Positions 60,263 through 61,233 of a stretch of DNA of 61,233 nt are shown in pieces. Where the stretch lies: the NCBI GenBank assembly GCA_002363865.1, contig DEWY01000003.1:1-61233 (forward strand), given 5' to 3'. The notes below the pieces were generated by a model. It did no database searches and was not told the origin of the DNA. It saw nothing but the letters and a program-made list of their open reading frames with translations. Source of the DNA: Caulobacteraceae bacterium UBA3198. Its GTDB lineage: Bacteria > Pseudomonadota > Alphaproteobacteria > Caulobacterales > Caulobacteraceae. The stretch's first letter is position 1; every line of letters starts with the position of its first letter. Position numbers and translations under genes: made by a program.

Positions 60263-60356
60263 TTGACCTTTGCGCAAAAAAACGGTCGATAGCGCGGCCT
60301 TTGCCGCGGCGCCGTTGCTCGGTTCCGCGGTCGAACCCTGTCCCAGGAGAACAATC
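60263..60356 (+). promoter_or_regulatory. ilvC: Candidate promoter and leader of ilvC
   Basis: TTGACC (60263-60268) with weak -10-like bases near 60286-60293 lies in the 193-base gap before ilvC. AGGAGA six bases before the ATG is a good ribosome site. No attenuator or branched-chain leader peptide could be recognised. Confidence 0.35.
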
Positions 60357-61233
60357 ATGCGCGTCTACTATGATCGCGACGCCGACCTCGCCCGCATCCT
60401 GGACAAGAAGATCGCGGTGGTAGGTTACGGGTCCCAGGGGCGCGCACACGCGCTGAACCTGGTGGATTCCGGCGTCAAGAACGTGGTGGTCGCCCTGCGC
60501 CCCGGTTCGGCCACCGCCAAGAAGGTCGAGGCCGACGGCCTGAAGGTGATGACCGTCGCCGAAGCCGCCGCCTGGGCCGACGCCATGATGGTGCTGGCCC
60601 CCGACGAGCTGCAGCGCGAGATCTACAACAACGAGATCGCCCCCAATATCCGTGACGGCGCGGCCCTGCTGTTCGCCCACGGCCTGAACGTCCACTTCAA
60701 CCTGATCGAGCCCAAGGCCTCCATCGATGTGCTGATGGTGGCGCCCAAGGGCCCCGGCCACACCGTGCGCGGCGAATACCAGAAGGGCGGCGGCGTGCCC
60801 TGCCTGATCGCCATCCACCAGAACCCGACCGGCAACGCCCTGGACTTCGGTCTGGCCTACGCCTCGGCCATCGGCGGCGGCCGCTCGGGCGTCATCGAGA
60901 CCACCTTCCGCGAAGAGTGCGAGACCGATCTGTTCGGCGAACAGGCCGTGCTTTGCGGCGGCCTGGTGGAGCTGATCCGCGCGGGCTTCGAGACCCTGGT
61001 GGAAGCCGGCTACGCGCCGGAAATGGCCTATTTCGAGTGCCTGCACGAGGTGAAGCTGATCGTCGACCTCATCTATGAGGGCGGCATCGCCAACATGAAC
61101 TACTCGATCTCCAACACTGCGGAGTACGGCGAGTACGTCACCGGTCCCCGCATCGTGACGCCGGAGACCAAGGCCGAGATGAAGCGCGTGCTCGACGACA
61201 TCCAGTCCGGCAAGTTCGTGCGCGACTTCATGC
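60357..61233 (+). CDS. ilvC: Ketol-acid reductoisomerase (partial, runs off the right edge)
   Basis: The first 292 codons of a class I enzyme of about 340 residues are present. The NADPH-binding loop is IAVVGYGSQGRAHALNLVDSG. The C-terminal helical domain carries the magnesium-binding residues in IETTFREECETDLFGEQAVLCGGLVELIRAGFETLVEAGY and the ECLHEVKLIVDLIYEGGI stretch. It converts acetolactate and acetohydroxybutyrate to dihydroxy acids in valine, leucine and isoleucine synthesis. The gene ends outside the window, so the C-terminus is not seen. Confidence 0.96.
   Translation, partial: MRVYYDRDADLARILDKKIAVVGYGSQGRAHALNLVDSGVKNVVVALRPGSATAKKVEADGLKVMTVAEAAAWADAMMVLAPDELQREIYNNEIAPNIRDGAALLFAHGLNVHFNLIEPKASIDVLMVAPKGPGHTVRGEYQKGGGVPCLIAIHQNPTGNALDFGLAYASAIGGGRSGVIETTFREECETDLFGEQAVLCGGLVELIRAGFETLVEAGYAPEMAYFECLHEVKLIVDLIYEGGIANMNYSISNTAEYGEYVTGPRIVTPETKAEMKRVLDDIQSGKFVRDFM

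Overview
Most of the window (about 2.5 kb to the right end) reads as one stretch of chromosome from a high-GC alphaproteobacterium of the Caulobacteraceae (Caulobacter or Phenylobacterium-like; genus not decided). The grounds are a PleC-type cell-fate kinase whose phosphorylated histidine falls at residue 614, close to the known H610 of Caulobacter PleC, a methionine synthase split into two genes, two large TonB-dependent receptors, a CAU-1-like subclass B3 metallo-beta-lactamase, and dense overlapping operons. The first ~2.4 kb does not fit. It carries the tail of a cytochrome c oxidase subunit I, a CtaG assembly factor, a four-helix membrane protein and the start of a lipoprotein trypsin-like protease, in an arrangement and CTC-rich leucine codon style that look actinobacterial. 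The join lies inside the conserved catalytic domain of the protease gene, so the left edge is most likely a chimeric assembly junction.

Layout. 0-2.4 kb: respiratory oxidase genes of the foreign part. 2.4-10.3 kb (+): Do/HtrA protease, OmpR-type regulator and sensor kinase, glnE, then an ECF sigma factor with a membrane-protein partner and a periplasmic sensor-like protein. 10.3-16.3 kb (-): pleC, aminopeptidase N and a conserved unknown gene. 16.4-18.8 kb (+): a pair of acyl-CoA dehydrogenase subunits. 18.8-21.9 kb (-): a GT4 glycosyltransferase and a von Willebrand-factor-A protein. 22.1-24.9 kb (+): a Sel1-repeat lipoprotein and a secreted beta-helix protein. 24.9-29.2 kb (-): an ABC-F ATPase, a lipoprotein, a GT39-like membrane transferase and a CsbD stress protein. 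29.4-34.2 kb (+): ettA, a secreted RTX-repeat protein, a PfpI-family protein, a 2-hydroxyacid dehydrogenase and a small unknown.

34.2-41.2 kb (+) is the most coherent system: an ArsR-HTH/methyltransferase regulator (SahR type), metF, a B3 metallo-beta-lactamase, metH domain 1, metH remaining domains and a DUF1244 gene. The first four genes are joined by 4-base overlaps. A perfect 24-bp palindrome covers the promoter of the regulator. The layout suggests methionine/folate one-carbon genes controlled by S-adenosylhomocysteine, with a beta-lactamase carried inside the same transcript.

41.2-52.4 kb (-): two tandem paralogous TonB receptors, each with a strong terminator, a small secreted unknown and a fused HyuA/HyuB hydantoinase/5-oxoprolinase. 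52.5-57.1 kb (+): a DjlA-like co-chaperone, a small membrane protein, an ABM monooxygenase, an old-yellow-enzyme reductase and an M61-like secreted peptidase. 57.1-60.2 kb (-): an SMP-30 lactonase, folA, thyA and a DUF924 gene. The window ends inside ilvC. I saw no tRNA, rRNA, CRISPR array, insertion sequence or clear riboswitch.
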